From assembly GCA_018857735.1 (NCBI GenBank), contig JABMCL010001927.1, positions 91,001 to 155,000 of the forward strand: a DNA stretch of 64,000 bases, read 5' to 3'. The notes beneath the pieces were generated by a model. The model was not told where the DNA came from and made no database searches. It saw nothing but the letters and a program-made list of their open reading frames with translations. This stretch comes from Alviniconcha marisindica (taxonomy: Eukaryota > Mollusca > Gastropoda > Provannidae). Both the position numbers and the translations under genes were made by a program. Below, piece after piece: positions 52,335-63,884 of the stretch (within the stretch, counting starts at the first letter, position 1; each line of letters starts with the position of its first letter).

Positions 52335-54450
52335 TGCAGAGCCCCCCCCCCCCCCGGCCGTATTATGAGGGGGCCCAGTCAACAAGGCCAACGCCAGGAA
52401 CTAGGCGTCCAGACAGGATGGGCACCAAATCCCACGTTGCAGGCTGCCGCTTGCAAAATGGCAGTGCTGCTGCTTTCAGACGGCCTTCTCCCCCAGCAAA
52501 ATCGATATGTGAAGTGCACAGACCCACACGCGAGAGGGAGCAGCAACACAGCGGCGATCTGGAGAGGGCTGGCATCGTTTGGACAGTGTCGGCCAAAATC
52601 GTACAAAGTGTTTCGAAAAGTTCGCAAGAATACAATCCTATATTCGCAACAGCACGGGCAGCAACACGAGTTCCACAGTTTTGCGTTCGCAGACGCGTGG
52701 AATGCCAGGGATAGGGGGGGGGGAAGACTACCACAGTGGGGCGGTTGGGGGGGGGGAGAATAAGGACTACCTACAGTGCCTCTGGTTCTTATCCACGCAT
52801 AACAGATCAGTATCAAACCACATAAAACGTACTAAAATTATAATACTAACTGCGTCACTGATGTCATAACATCCACCCCGTTATAAAACATATAACGGTT
52901 TCAATCAGTACACACATTTCTGAGGCAAATGTCTACAAACACACAAACAATTCCACAAACAAGCAAACGGAATGATTGCAAGATTAACTTTTATTTGAAA
53001 ACTTGGTTGCCCTCCCAAACAGAGAATCTGTCTGGTCTGTTGCTAGCCACAGTTTTGCTAACACCAAGACACGACGCGAGGGCAAGGTTGCTTACACCAC
53101 AGACACATGAACAGCGTTACGTATTCCTGACGTTGCTGGAGTTTGACACACGAGTAAAGTAGCAGACAAGCACAAAAATGCGTATTCATCTGGTGCCTGT
53201 AGCAAGCAGTAGGCGCGAAGGTCACAGTGTGCTCCGCTGTGTGCAGAATTTCTTCTGCCCGCCGACGGTCCAGAGGAGTGTCCCGGAAAGAACGGGCGAA
53301 AAACAGAGTAATGTGTTCAGTTGTGAGACTGCGAACTAGGTCAGCAAACAACTGCGGAGCGCATGTTTATCGGTACTCCGATCCCTACATGGATTTTGTT
53401 CCTTCCATCTCTCTTTCTGGGATCTTTCTACAGTTAAATGTTTTACACAAACTGGCATAATGAACTACGTTGGGAGTGTGAACCTTCAAGCACACGGAAA
53501 AGCAAAACAATCCCCAACCTGAATATTAAAAGCCGGAATGATCATCAACATGAACGTCAGCAGCCCCCCCCCCCTCCCCCCCCCCAAAAGAAAAGAAAAG
53601 AAGAAGGTTGAACTTGTTCTCGTCACACAAAGAAAGCTACTCGCCTACTCTATTTATTTTTTTAACATCTCCCCCCCCCCCCCCCCCCCCCGAACATATA
53701 ACACGCGTACCGGGTTTAGATACAGAAGTCAGTGCTAGGTATTTTGGGATCATCTCTGTTTTCTTTAAACATATTTTGCTGATACATTGCGCAAATCCTG
53801 AACTGTTTTTCTGTCGTCACTCGGAACGTTTTGTTCTTCACTGCTCCTAGCAGACCAAAGAGCAGACGACACATCCCCTGACCCAGATTACGTATCTCGT
53901 TGCCAAGGAGACTGAGCCACACGCCCACTGCGTGACTGCGTTCGCGCAGAGCCTGTTGGAAAGCTAGCATAGGATGGAAGAGAGTCGCTCGCGGATATGT
54001 CGCGCATACTTTGTCCCGATACTTCTACGCTTCCAAAAAAAACAAAAATGTTCTGCGTTTTATTAGAAATAGGAAGTCTGCTACTGACAATACAAAAAGT
54101 CTACTGTCGCAACGTAGTTGTTAGCACACGCCAGACTTCGGAAGAACAGGACACATTTTTTATCTATTTTTTAAACTGGACCAAAACCACGGCGGCACAA
54201 ACAAGGCCCAGAGCGGGAACCGATCACGCCTGGCAAGCACGAAAGTGTGCGAGCCGACGGGAAGAGGGAAGGTGAAGGTGGGCAAAACCGGCGAGCTCGG
54301 AGCGGGCGGGTCGAGCTCGTTTGAACTTGTTTGGTCCGAGGGTGCGACCGACTTTCAAAGAGCTGTCTGGGCGCTGTTTACGCGTTTTCCACAACAAACT
54401 ACAGAATACTGCGCAGTGAGCATTTAGCCGAAAGAAACATTGTTCTACTG
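52335..54450. promoter_or_regulatory. CpG-rich region, possible promoter of an unidentified transcript
   Basis: After a C run at about 52342-52356 the sequence becomes GC- and CpG-rich (CACGCGAGAGGG, GCAGACGCGTGG, CGCCCGCCGACGG-like, AGCGGGCGGGTCGAGCTCG), unlike the AT-rich flanks. GTTGCCAAGGAGAC near 53900 resembles an RFX X-box. Several short open frames exist on both strands but none matches a protein I know. It is interrupted by C runs at 53562-53585 and 53671-53691. Confidence 0.4.
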
Positions 54451-54963
54451 CCGTAACTGGGAGGGTATCATTTTTAAAAAGAAAAATAACTATGCACATG
54501 ATTTAAGTAGGCACCGAAACCTAGAACGGCTAGTCGGGGGAGGTAGGGGACCAACCACTTATTTTAAGCAAAAAACGACAGAAACGTTAGGTTCGAAGGC
54601 GAACTGCAAGGGCGAGATTTTACAGTCAAGGCAAGATTGCTCATCTTTGGCAGTGTTGCAGGCTTCAATTTTTATATACCATGCTTTCACTGTTTTTTAG
54701 ATCATAAAAGAATACCTTCGGTGCACGTTTCACAGTACATGCACAGACGGGCCGTCACAATAAGCCACTCTGTACTGCACGGTGTGGTGCTTAAATTGCA
54801 AAGGCTCATTTGAGAGAGAGAGAGCAGTCCAACTGACAGTGCACCCGGCTGAAGCAAAGAGTTGACCAAAAGCAAGGTTTCTATGAGCAGCAGTTACACA
54901 GTCATGGTGAAACACGCCACAAGCCTCTGAAGGTTAACGGTAGGCCTGCACCTCGGTCCTTGG

Positions 54964-54987
54964 GGTGGGGGGGGGGGGGGGGGGGGG
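54964..54987. repeat. G homopolymer
   Basis: G21 preceded by GGGGT; one of about 20 such tracts in the window. Confidence 0.95.
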
Positions 54988-54989
54988 TT

Positions 54990-57900
54990 AATCACAGCAC
55001 CATGTATTGCTACACAGCGCATTGCCATGTTGGACTGCTCTTTCTCAAAACACATTGTGTATAAGTTATGGTTCAATATGTACAAAGCCAACGGGCACAG
55101 CTCGTACATCATAGAATACATCTCAACTCAACCATTTTCTCTGCCTGTTCTACACAGCGCCAGTCATTCAGCAAGAATATCACATACACATACACAGTTT
55201 CCTGCACAATCCAGTCATATCATTCACTTCTGACCATTACATTTACCTAACCGGCCACAAGTTTACGTGCCCAACATTAAGCAACAATTATGATACCAGG
55301 CACATCTTCATTACGTCAAATTTTTGACAAACAAAATAACAAACCACAGCAATCGTTGATGCCAGGTAAAATTATTTAAAAAAATAAAAGCCTGGTGCCC
55401 ATGCGCTTGTAACCATACAGAACAGGGTCCCCCCCCCCCCCCCCCCCTTCATTTTTAAAGCATTCACTCTTGTTTCTCCACTTTAACTCAGAGACAGAGG
55501 TTTACATTACCCAAAGCTGTGTGAGATTTTGTGTGTGAAACTGTTCTCCTACACCTACAAGGCTATGAGCGTAGGAGCCCCACCCATCCTTCCCAAACCT
55601 CAGCTGTTTTTCCTTCAGTACACAAAGGTGACATGGCTGTCTCAATTTTAACTACCAGGCCCATCCATTAACATAATACAATTGTAACAAATATAAAAAC
55701 AGGACCTCAGCTAAGCAAATTTCATCATTCATTGGTTCAAGGAGTCCATTTTTGTCTCAGCTGATGCAGTGAGGCTGTGCCAGTAGGTTACATTACTCCA
55801 TAAACTTGACTCTTACCTCGTATCCCCCCACTTGACTCCTGTTACAACCCCTTGCTTGACAGGTTGAAGGCTGGTTGCAGTCTTTTCATACACTTGCACA
55901 GGGGGTGGGGAGGAGCAGAAGAAGAAAAAAATGCTTTCTAATCCTGAGAATTTATATCTTGTTTTTTCTTTTTCCTCCATTTAAAAAACAAACAAACATC
56001 AGGTTATGCATTACTGTACAAAGTTAACATTATTTTCAACCAGCCAATTTACAAACAAGAAACAAATCTCGGCATTTAATTCAATTTCTTGTCAAAGTTT
56101 CATGACTAAAAGATGTCGGTTCCACAGAACTCAAACTCGCATGCTTGCTGTTTAACTCTTTACTGGTTTATTATTGATTAAATCATATTTATGGGGGGGG
56201 GGGGGAATGATGAGTTTAAGCTGTAATTATAGAGTAAATCATATTCCATCAATTGGATCATTTCCACACAGTTAACAAGCTAGTTTAACCCACTTGAACT
56301 CCTTAGAAAGAAACATTCCTTGAAGAATTATTATTATTATGTTTTGGGGGGTGGGGGGAGGGGAACTGGTTTAAGAACCAGCTATACTGAGTTTGGTAAG
56401 AACTCAGAATACTATCATGGGACTTAAAATCGCCCAACAAAAACAATTCTCAGAAAAGTATAATCTGAATCATCACACTGAGGAGAAACCCCTCCCAATT
56501 CAAATAACTCAAAAGTTCAGCTCTGTTGTGTTCACTTGTCATTAAAAAAAAAATAAACAGACATTTTAGTTTTTACATTAGTTATACATAAGATCATGTG
56601 CTTAAAACACCACAAAGACCTTTTTTTAAATAGGTAATTTTTCTTGCCTATTTGGACTTATCAGTAATAACCTCAAATTGTGCCCATAAAATTAACTGCC
56701 TGAAATTCAGTTCCAGGTTTTCCAAACAAATATGGGATAAATTTGAACAGAAAAAACGGCCATCAGTTTTCACTCAATTTTTTATCCTTAAACAGTTAAT
56801 ACAAACCTGAGCAGATGCGCAAAATAGTATATATTTCAGTCTCATTCTCACACTTGATAATATTCAAATCAAATTCAAACAAACAAAAATGTTGCCCCAC
56901 TACAATGCTTAATCCAAGAAGGAAAATTCATTTGTAGAAAATCTGGCATCAAATTCCGCCACTGTATCATACATTCATAAAAAATATTGTGAGAAAGAAA
57001 ATGTAATATTTTGGTATGATACAACAGAAAATTCCTCTTAAAAGCACACACTGTAATATTTATAATTCCAGTTCTCAGTGGTGCCTGGCTTAAATATACA
57101 CAGAAGGAAGAGCAAGCAAGCCTGTAAAATAAGCGTCATTTAGTTAATAATTACAGGTTCACTGTTCCACCGGCCATGTTAACAAAATTAAGAATGAACT
57201 TTGTTAGCATGCACATATTAATATAAATGTAAATTTATGTATCATTTCTGCTGCCATAGTGTGAAGCAACTGTTCAATCCATCAACCCAGTATCTGCTGC
57301 CATAAAGACCAATCTGTCGAAAGAAATTCTCTGTCTTCAGGAACAAACTTCATTCATCAGGTCATCATCATCTGCCGTCTTGCCACATCCAGTAAATTAC
57401 TGTGCAAGCAATGTTATCAAATGCAAGTAACTCTGTGGTAGTGTTCACCATAGCTGAACCAAATTCAACAGAACTCAACGTCTCAAAGCACGTTTTACCT
57501 AAGATAGATCAAAATGAAAACCTAAAATTATGGAGTTTTTCCTCCCTCAATAATTTCTAAAATCATAATAACGCCCTGTTGACTTTTTACTGGTTAATAC
57601 AAAACTAGTTTCATGCTGGCAATTTGAGGACTGGAAAAAAACACCACCAAATTTTATAACCAGCCTGAATCCCATGCTGTAAATCCTACCTCTGAATTTG
57701 ATACTTCTCAAGTGATGTGAGCACACACCTCATGCCACATGTTAAAGACATTGCACTCTTTGCAGCACACACAGGTGAGTCACAGCTTGTCCCACAAACT
57801 GTCGCTCATGAAACAGTTTTTTTGGTTCAAAATCAGATCAAATGCATTACCTTTTATTTTAAAATAAAACCTTTGACTGCACCCAAATGTACGAGTTTTG

Positions 57901-59081
57901 ATAGTTTTATTCTGATCTCCTCGACCTGCTGGATTAACTATGTCTTGTGAAGGCCAGTTCCTTCAACAATGCAGAGCATTTGTGGCACAGGACACCTCAG
58001 CTGTGAAATTGCTTTTTTCACAACACAAATTTATGTCACTGGTCCTAAATTTACAATCTTTCTGATCTTTTTCCTGAGAGGTTCCACAGACTTTTCATTT
58101 GAGTTCAAAATAAGAACATATCAACGACTGACATCATTTCTGATTATACAACAGAAACCAATGCCAGAAGTCAATCTTTGTGGGGACCCTTGGATGAAAA
58201 CAGAAGACTGATAACACCCAGTAACAGTGATAATTTTAATTTTAAAAGACGCTGAGAGTGTATCACCAACACTGTAACAGCAACCAGTTCTGCAAGAAGT
58301 TGTAGTAGCCATAAACAATGACCAGAAATGACAAGACTATCTTCTGACGCATGGCCATCAGGGGTGAGCAGTACAGCTCACCATTGAGTCACTGCAGATC
58401 TGCACCGCTGCCAACCGCTTGACTGATGCGATGACAAAATGAACAAATGTTTTTGGCAGTAAATTGCACATCTGTCAGAGTGTCAGTAGTGTCACAGATA
58501 AGTTAAAGTTCATAATACATGCACACATTACACTCAGTGTAAATTATGGGCAACCAATTTGCATTCACTATTTGTCACTGTAGTGTTCCTTTAGTGTTAC
58601 TAGTATGAATATTACTAGTGTCACAATAAATAAATCAGGGCACTAATATCACACAGCCTCCTGGTTTCAGTTTTGCACGCTGGCAGGTGCATATTCCAAA
58701 GCAACAGAGTCTACTGTCTCGACAACAGAACATGAACAGGTTTCTGCCCAGTCATTCATGTAAGTAGTTACTCAGCCCAAAGATCACATCTCTCAACCAT
58801 CAGCATCACAACTTCATGTTCAATAAATAATCTGTTGACAGAATAATTTAAATGTCCACTTGAAAAACCTTGTTTCCAGTGATTCACAGTGGCAGTCACA
58901 CTTGGTCAGTTAAATTAGTTAATAAATAATGTCATCAGTATTATGAACTTGTACACCTCACATTCACAGCCAAATAAATGACCACTACTAATCTGACATC
59001 CCAATGATCCGTTTGATTTTTGGCCGAAACATGCACACACCACTCACACACACAAACGTACAAAGTTTTTCAGTCAGCTTT
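54990..59081 (-). other. Probable long 3' UTR of the SERTA gene plus flanking sequence
   Basis: AT-rich with no coding signal. Minus-strand AATAAA-type motifs occur near 57857, 57904 and 56165, so the transcript end cannot be fixed. Mammalian SERTAD2 also has a long 3' UTR, so a long UTR here is plausible. Includes C19 at 55429-55447. Confidence 0.35.
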
Positions 59082-60152
59082 TCACGTCCCAACCAATATT
59101 TGCATAATGCTGTCAAGGTCGTCAAGAGTGGAATCAGTGCGACTGCAAGATGAACACTGAACATTCAAGACAGGAGCTGGGGTGGGAGCTGGTGGAGGAG
59201 TAGGAGGAGGAGTACGCGCTGCAACAGTGTCAATGGCTTCTTGCAAGGAATGGACGAGCTCCTCTATGTTCATGGAAACAGAGCTGCTTTGCAACAGTGG
59301 TGGCTCCGCTGCCTCCAGCACCTCTGCCTCACTGAGAGGGACATCGGGTAAGGGAAAACTGGCCAGACACTGGATCAAGGAGTTACTGCTAGTGCCGGCA
59401 CTGTAAGGCCCCTGGGCTGCAAAGTTGTTGTTGGAATCCCCATTTTCGTTTACTTTTGGCGGTTCAAGCAGAGAGGTAAGGAAGTACTCTGCTGATGATG
59501 GAGTGTCGAGTGATGGCACACCGTAATACATCGATGATGGATGAGACGCCACCCCAGAGTCTAGAGGTGATGCCCCATAGTACAGTGATGGTGATGGCGG
59601 AACAGTAGAAACCTGTGACGGGGTGCAATAATACACTGACGATGAGGTCTGAGACAGGGCCTGGTCCTGGCATCCCATCAGCGGCTTAGCTGGCATCAGA
59701 TCAACAACCGATGAGTCTTGTACCACCAGTGGCTTAGCCGGCAGCAGATCAACAACAGAGGAGCTTTGCACTAGAGGATCACCATCCTCCCCAGATGAGC
59801 TGTCCACCGACATGGGGACAAGAGATGATGAAGGCAGTGGGTAGATGAAGGTGCTCATGTCTGGCAGCGGGTCCAGCGTCAACTGTGCCATGGACATCTC
59901 TGGAATCTCATTCCTGGCAGCCTCCATGGACTGGTGGGTGTCAACGCCTTCCTGCTTCAGCTCGGACTCAATTTCTTTCAGCGTGTTGAGGATTAAAACA
60001 GAACGCCTGAGGCAGGGCTCTCGGCGCTGAAAAGAGTTGGTCCGAAGCTTGCCCATGGACATGTCAATGATGGACTGCCGCTGCCAGTGCCGATGGACAT
60101 CATCTCTCTCTTCGTGCTTCCGCTTCACTCCCTTCCTCACTGTATGAGCCAT
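59082..60152 (-). CDS. SERTA domain-containing transcriptional regulator (SERTAD/TRIP-Br family)
   Basis: A 356-aa protein encoded in one exon, as is usual for SERTAD genes. SERTAD1/2/3 are nuclear adaptors that act on E2F/DP-driven transcription and bind PHD/bromodomain proteins. Visible parts: a basic stretch GVKRKHEER (residues 8-16, possible nuclear signal); the SERTA motif (about 24-69) with RQSIIDMSMGKL and LRRSVLILNTLKEIESELKQ; a Ser/Pro-rich middle with internal repeats (SSVVDLLPAKPL / SSVVDLMPAKPL and several S-YYG units); and the C-terminal acidic motif LDDLDSIMQILVGT, close to LTELDHIMEVLVGS of human SERTAD2. The start ATG at 60150-60152 (AAAATGG) lies a few bases after a good 3' splice site (TTTTGCAG at about 60158), so the 5' UTR is split. 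SERTAD2 is the closest by memory, but a one-to-one assignment is not justified. Confidence in family is high. Confidence 0.93.
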   Translation of the reverse strand: MAHTVRKGVKRKHEERDDVHRHWQRQSIIDMSMGKLRTNSFQRREPCLRRSVLILNTLKEIESELKQEGVDTHQSMEAARNEIPEMSMAQLTLDPLPDMSTFIYPLPSSSLVPMSVDSSSGEDGDPLVQSSSVVDLLPAKPLVVQDSSVVDLMPAKPLMGCQDQALSQTSSSVYYCTPSQVSTVPPSPSLYYGASPLDSGVASHPSSMYYGVPSLDTPSSAEYFLTSLLEPPKVNENGDSNNNFAAQGPYSAGTSSNSLIQCLASFPLPDVPLSEAEVLEAAEPPLLQSSSVSMNIEELVHSLQEAIDTVAARTPPPTPPPAPTPAPVLNVQCSSCSRTDSTLDDLDSIMQILVGT

Positions 60153-60488
60153 TTTCACTGCAAAAGGCAGATGAAAAATTGTAAATCAAGATACGTATAC
60201 TTTGTATCTTAAAGTTAGTTTTGAAAACTGTACACACAGACATATATTTATATACTTCTCTCATCACAATACATAACTGGGACTCTATGAAAAAGTCTTT
60301 TGTAACCTTGTGGCTCACTGATCTTTCCATAGGTTTATTTAATTGAAATGACAAAAAAAGAAAGAAAAAAAAGGTATCTTGAATAACATTTAATTTCCCT
60401 TTATGTTCATAAATTATTTACTTGTTGATAGTAATGCTTAGGACAACAACAAAACTTTCTTCTTTAACTATACTCGGCAAGCGCTGGT

Positions 60489-60509
60489 GGGGGGGGGGGG
60501 GGGGGGGGG
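60489..60509. repeat. G homopolymer in the SERTA gene 5' intron
   Basis: G21 run. Confidence 0.95.
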
Positions 60510-61276
60510 ACCAACTGCTAGACCCAAGCAACAACTCACACTCGTCAACTGACCATGCATTTAACTTAACCAGTAACTTGATTAAGCCCAGAACCGAACC
60601 AGGATGTGGACAAATAAAACTATCGCGAAGTAGGAACTTGTATAACACTTTCGGCGGAGCGCCCACGTACGTGCGAAACCAACGCAGCCGCATTTCAATC
60701 CGTTGCTCTCCCCTATCCCTTCTGGCAAAGTCCCCGCGCCGCCGCGTGACTAAGGCGAAAGCGCGGAAGTTTCCAAACCCTCAAACCCAAGGGGCTGAAC
60801 TCCGCCAATGGCAAAACCCAGTCGAAAGACAATCAATTATCAGCTGACTGTCACACGGCGATCTTAAAATCATAAACTACATGTGGAATCAAGTAAATAA
60901 CCTTCCAAATACTTTTGACTGGGTCTTAGTTTTGCTAATATAGACGCATTTGTCCGCTGCACTGTAAAGTTCGTTCAGCAACAAAGCCTCTCCCACGGTA
61001 TCCACCGGAGGAAAAGTGGGTCACCAAACAGCTGAAAGCCCTTTACAAACTTCTAGTGCAACCAAACCATGAATCTGCCATAAAATCAATCTCTCGATCG
61101 CAAGAACAAGATGCTACCTTCCAATTCAAAGTAAATCCACATAATCATGTCGTGAAAATCACGCGAAAACCGCTGAAACATCAATCGCAAACACACCGTT
61201 ATATAAAACAAAGTGCGAATGTCCCATTGGATGGATACTGAGTCAAACAGTGCAAAGAAGTTTTCAGTCTACTTAC

Positions 61277-61490
61277 CGGCTGAGTAACGTGCTGCTCTCC
61301 AACTTCAGATGATCAACATCAGGAACACTCTTCCACTTACACTTCGTCCGTCTGTACGTGATCACCTTCGAATCAGAACCATGTTCAATTGTTTGTAAGC
61401 TTGAGCACTGGAAAAGCATCGGTAGCATCGGCAACTCCGTCAAGCAGCGAGCCCACCTCGTTTCTCTTTGTGCTGACGTCAGAGAAAGCA
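61277..61490 (-). other. Probable non-coding first exon of the SERTA gene
   Basis: A consensus donor (CAGCCG/GTAAGT, minus strand) at 61271-61277 faces the acceptor at 60158, predicting an intron of about 1.1 kb. The upstream limit is set only by the promoter motifs. A more proximal alternative first exon in the GC-rich 60640-60840 segment is possible. Confidence 0.45.
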
Positions 61491-61700
61491 ACAACAAATC
61501 AAAGTTATTGCCTTTGGTCAAAAAATAAAGTGGTAATTTTTGTGAAATATAGTACTAACAAATTTTGACTAAATATATGGCAACAAAACCTAACTGAACG
61601 ATTAATTTTATTTGCAAAATACTTTTGCATATTTTAATATTTTGATCCAATAAATTTGACAACTGTGCTTTGCTCCGTATGACCGGAAGCTGCTTCTTGG
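61470..61700 (-). promoter_or_regulatory. Putative SERTA gene promoter with CRE and ETS sites
   Basis: TGACGTCA at 61474-61481 is a perfect palindromic CRE. ACCGGAAGC at 61682-61690 is a consensus ETS/GABP site. Both lie just upstream of the predicted first exon. Confidence 0.45.
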
Positions 61701-62930
61701 AGCCGCACGCAAACAAGGTCAAAACGCTCGCGCTGTCTGCGTGCGGATATCGTGCGGTGTCTCACGCGGTACACACTTTGTGCGTGGTGAAACTAGAATG
61801 ATCCGTGCAGGCCGGAACGACTCGAAATACACATTACCGAATGAAATTTCGTTGCACAATGAACATGTAATTATTAGTTGTCACTTAGACAGCAGTTTCG
61901 TACAAGTGTACCGTTAATCTTCCCCATTATCTGGTGGGTGGCCCCACTGACACTGAAAATATTCCCCCATCCCCAACCCGCCATTTCTTCCCACAAAAAT
62001 ACACCCCCACCCCCAAGCATCCCACACAGTCGGCCATGCAGTTAATTTATAGTCACACAACAGTTTTTGCGAACGCGATTTCAGCGAAAAATCGAGGCTG
62101 TTTTTCGGCTAAATTTTCTCACTGATTTGCATTTTTTTGGTTTCAGTATTGCTGTATTTCAACATTGTGAAAGTTGTCAGATGTTCTTTCATTTTTTTAA
62201 ATTATTATTGGGGTTTCTCAAATAAATTCCTTCACTTCTCGAACATGCAAACTAAAGGAATTAGCCTCAAAACATGCTTTGTCTCACACTAAGTCTGGAC
62301 TGAAGCTATCGAAATAACTTGAAACTGATAGAACGAAATACACTCCGGTGATTCAGTTTAATTTTTAAAGGACCCGTTCCGGCCATTACTGCAGCCGGCC
62401 TTTCACTGACTGAGAAAAACATACAAGAGTGTTTTGCCATCGAGCTGGTAGAAAAGATTCAAACACTAAAAATCATCCAGGACTGATTTTGTTAAAATGC
62501 ATCCTTGGCTGAGTTTATGTTCTGCGGCGGAGTATGAATGAATGAATGAAAATTTATATACAGCCGCGCAAGTTAAAAAAAAATCCACACAAAACCTTGC
62601 GTGTTCACAGCGCCAAAGTACACACTACAGTGCATGATGTAAGCTCTCGCAAGCTAAAAACTACCACTGAAAGGACACTCATACCGGCCAATAGTACAAA
62701 CTGACGGCGCCTACCCACCCACCCGGCCTTCCCAAACTGAAGTGCTGAGTAGTTAAATGTAGAAATAGTATACACTAGTTACAAATCAGTAATGGCAACA
62801 CACACACACACACACACACTGACACACACACACATACACACACACAGGCCGCGTCGCGGCAACGGACATTGGATTCAGTGGCTGCACACAACGACGAACA
62901 AGTTGTCCCGCCATCTCAGTCGGCTCCTGT
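61700..62930. other. Intergenic sequence, no gene recognised
   Basis: AT-rich, with GAATGAATGAATG at 62535 and a CA microsatellite at 62799-62846. Confidence 0.5.
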
Positions 62931-63155
62931 GAGCCGGTTTGGCCTAGCGGTAAGGCTGGTACTGAAGCAGAAGGACCTCGGTTCGAATCGGCGGCTTCAG
63001 CTCTCGGTCATTTCTCTTAAAAAATCATGTGGTCTGTGGACACTGTCTTATCTGTGACTTTGTCCTTCACAATTAATCAAGTGAAGCATTAAACATGAAG
63101 TGCTCTCATCGCTGCCCATCTCAATCAGTGCAGGAGCCGTCAAGCACCATGTTTA
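62930..63155 (+). mobile_element. tRNA-derived SINE, most complete copy of the GCCGGTTTGGCC family
   Basis: Head GAGCCGGTTTGGCCTAGCGG, TAAGGCTGG, B-box GGTTCGAATCGGC; body with GACACTGTCTTATCTGTGAC, TTTGTCCTTCACAATTAAT, CTCATCGCTGCCCATCTCAA and CAGGAGCCGTCAAGCACCAT. Same family as the inverted pair at 26.5-27.2 kb. Confidence 0.85.
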
Positions 63156-63525
63156 CTTTTTTTACTTTTCAGTCGGCCCCGTCAGTCACGTGTTGCACGC
63201 TTCGTCTTTGATCGGGTAGGCTACCGGCAAAAGGCTGGGGTCAGTTGCATCAGTGTCAGTCAGTTCACGGAGTCAGTCGCCCCGCGGAGGAACAAGCCGG
63301 ATCAAAGGAAGTCAGTCATAGCCGAAGCTAGCTCAACTTGACTCGCAGTGTCAGTGGCACTATAAACGATGTCAGTTCAAAGTCCACGTCGAGTCCCTCG
63401 AGTCCGCTCAGTAATCATCACTCAGTCAGTCAGTGACGCAAACACACCGAGGAGTTTTAAACTCAATGAAAGCTGCAAATAACTTGACTCATTTGACTCA
63501 AGTGTCACTGATTAGTAGTTCAGGA

Positions 63526-63884
63526 GCTGTGTGAGAGTCGCGGAGGTGGCCGTCCTGGGCTGTCCGTCCTTGACGAGCCTTCTGGTTTCCGTGGACGTAA
63601 AGCTATATTGAACCATGCTTCGACATTGGTCTCAGCTTGTCCCTAATATGTCAACTGACATCTGAGGACATTAAGCAACACGGCAACCTACCCGACTCAA
63701 GTGAAATCAACGGTCAGAGCTCAGCCGGGAGCTGTGTGAAAGTCGAGGTGGACGTCCTGGGCTCCTCGGCCCGTCCCTAATAAGCCTTACGGTTTCTGTG
63801 GACGTAAAGCAACACTGAACCATGCTTAGCGGCACTGGTCACGGTTTGTCCCTAATACGTCAACCGACATCCGAGGACATGACT
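63526..63884 (+). mobile_element. Two direct copies of the GAGCTGTGTGAAAG SINE core with shared tail
   Basis: 63526-63672 and 63728-63884 both run GGAGCTGTGTGAAAGTCGAG, GTGGACGTCCTGGGCTCC, TAATAAGCCTTACGGTTTCT, GTGGACGTAAAGC, ACTGAACCATGCTT, then GTCCCTAATACGTCAACYGA and CATCYGAGGACAT. The spacing of about 202 bp suggests a tandem duplication of the element and flank. Confidence 0.8.

Noticed and set aside
52334..52816. Overlapping 120-145 residue open frames on both strands
   Set aside because: Overlapping frames on both strands are expected in GC-rich DNA. None matches a known family.
53716..53970. 84-residue open frame in the CpG-rich region, minus strand
   Set aside because: It has a plausible start and composition, but I recognise no homologue and see no convincing exon structure, so it is not called as a gene.
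60153..60158. Upstream GTG start for the SERTA protein
   Set aside because: Lies directly on the splice acceptor side; the ATG at 60150-60152 has a good context.
62930..63000. Functional tRNA gene, plus strand
   Set aside because: Same head occurs at the inverted SINE pair near 26.8 kb with a shared body, so it is a SINE promoter.
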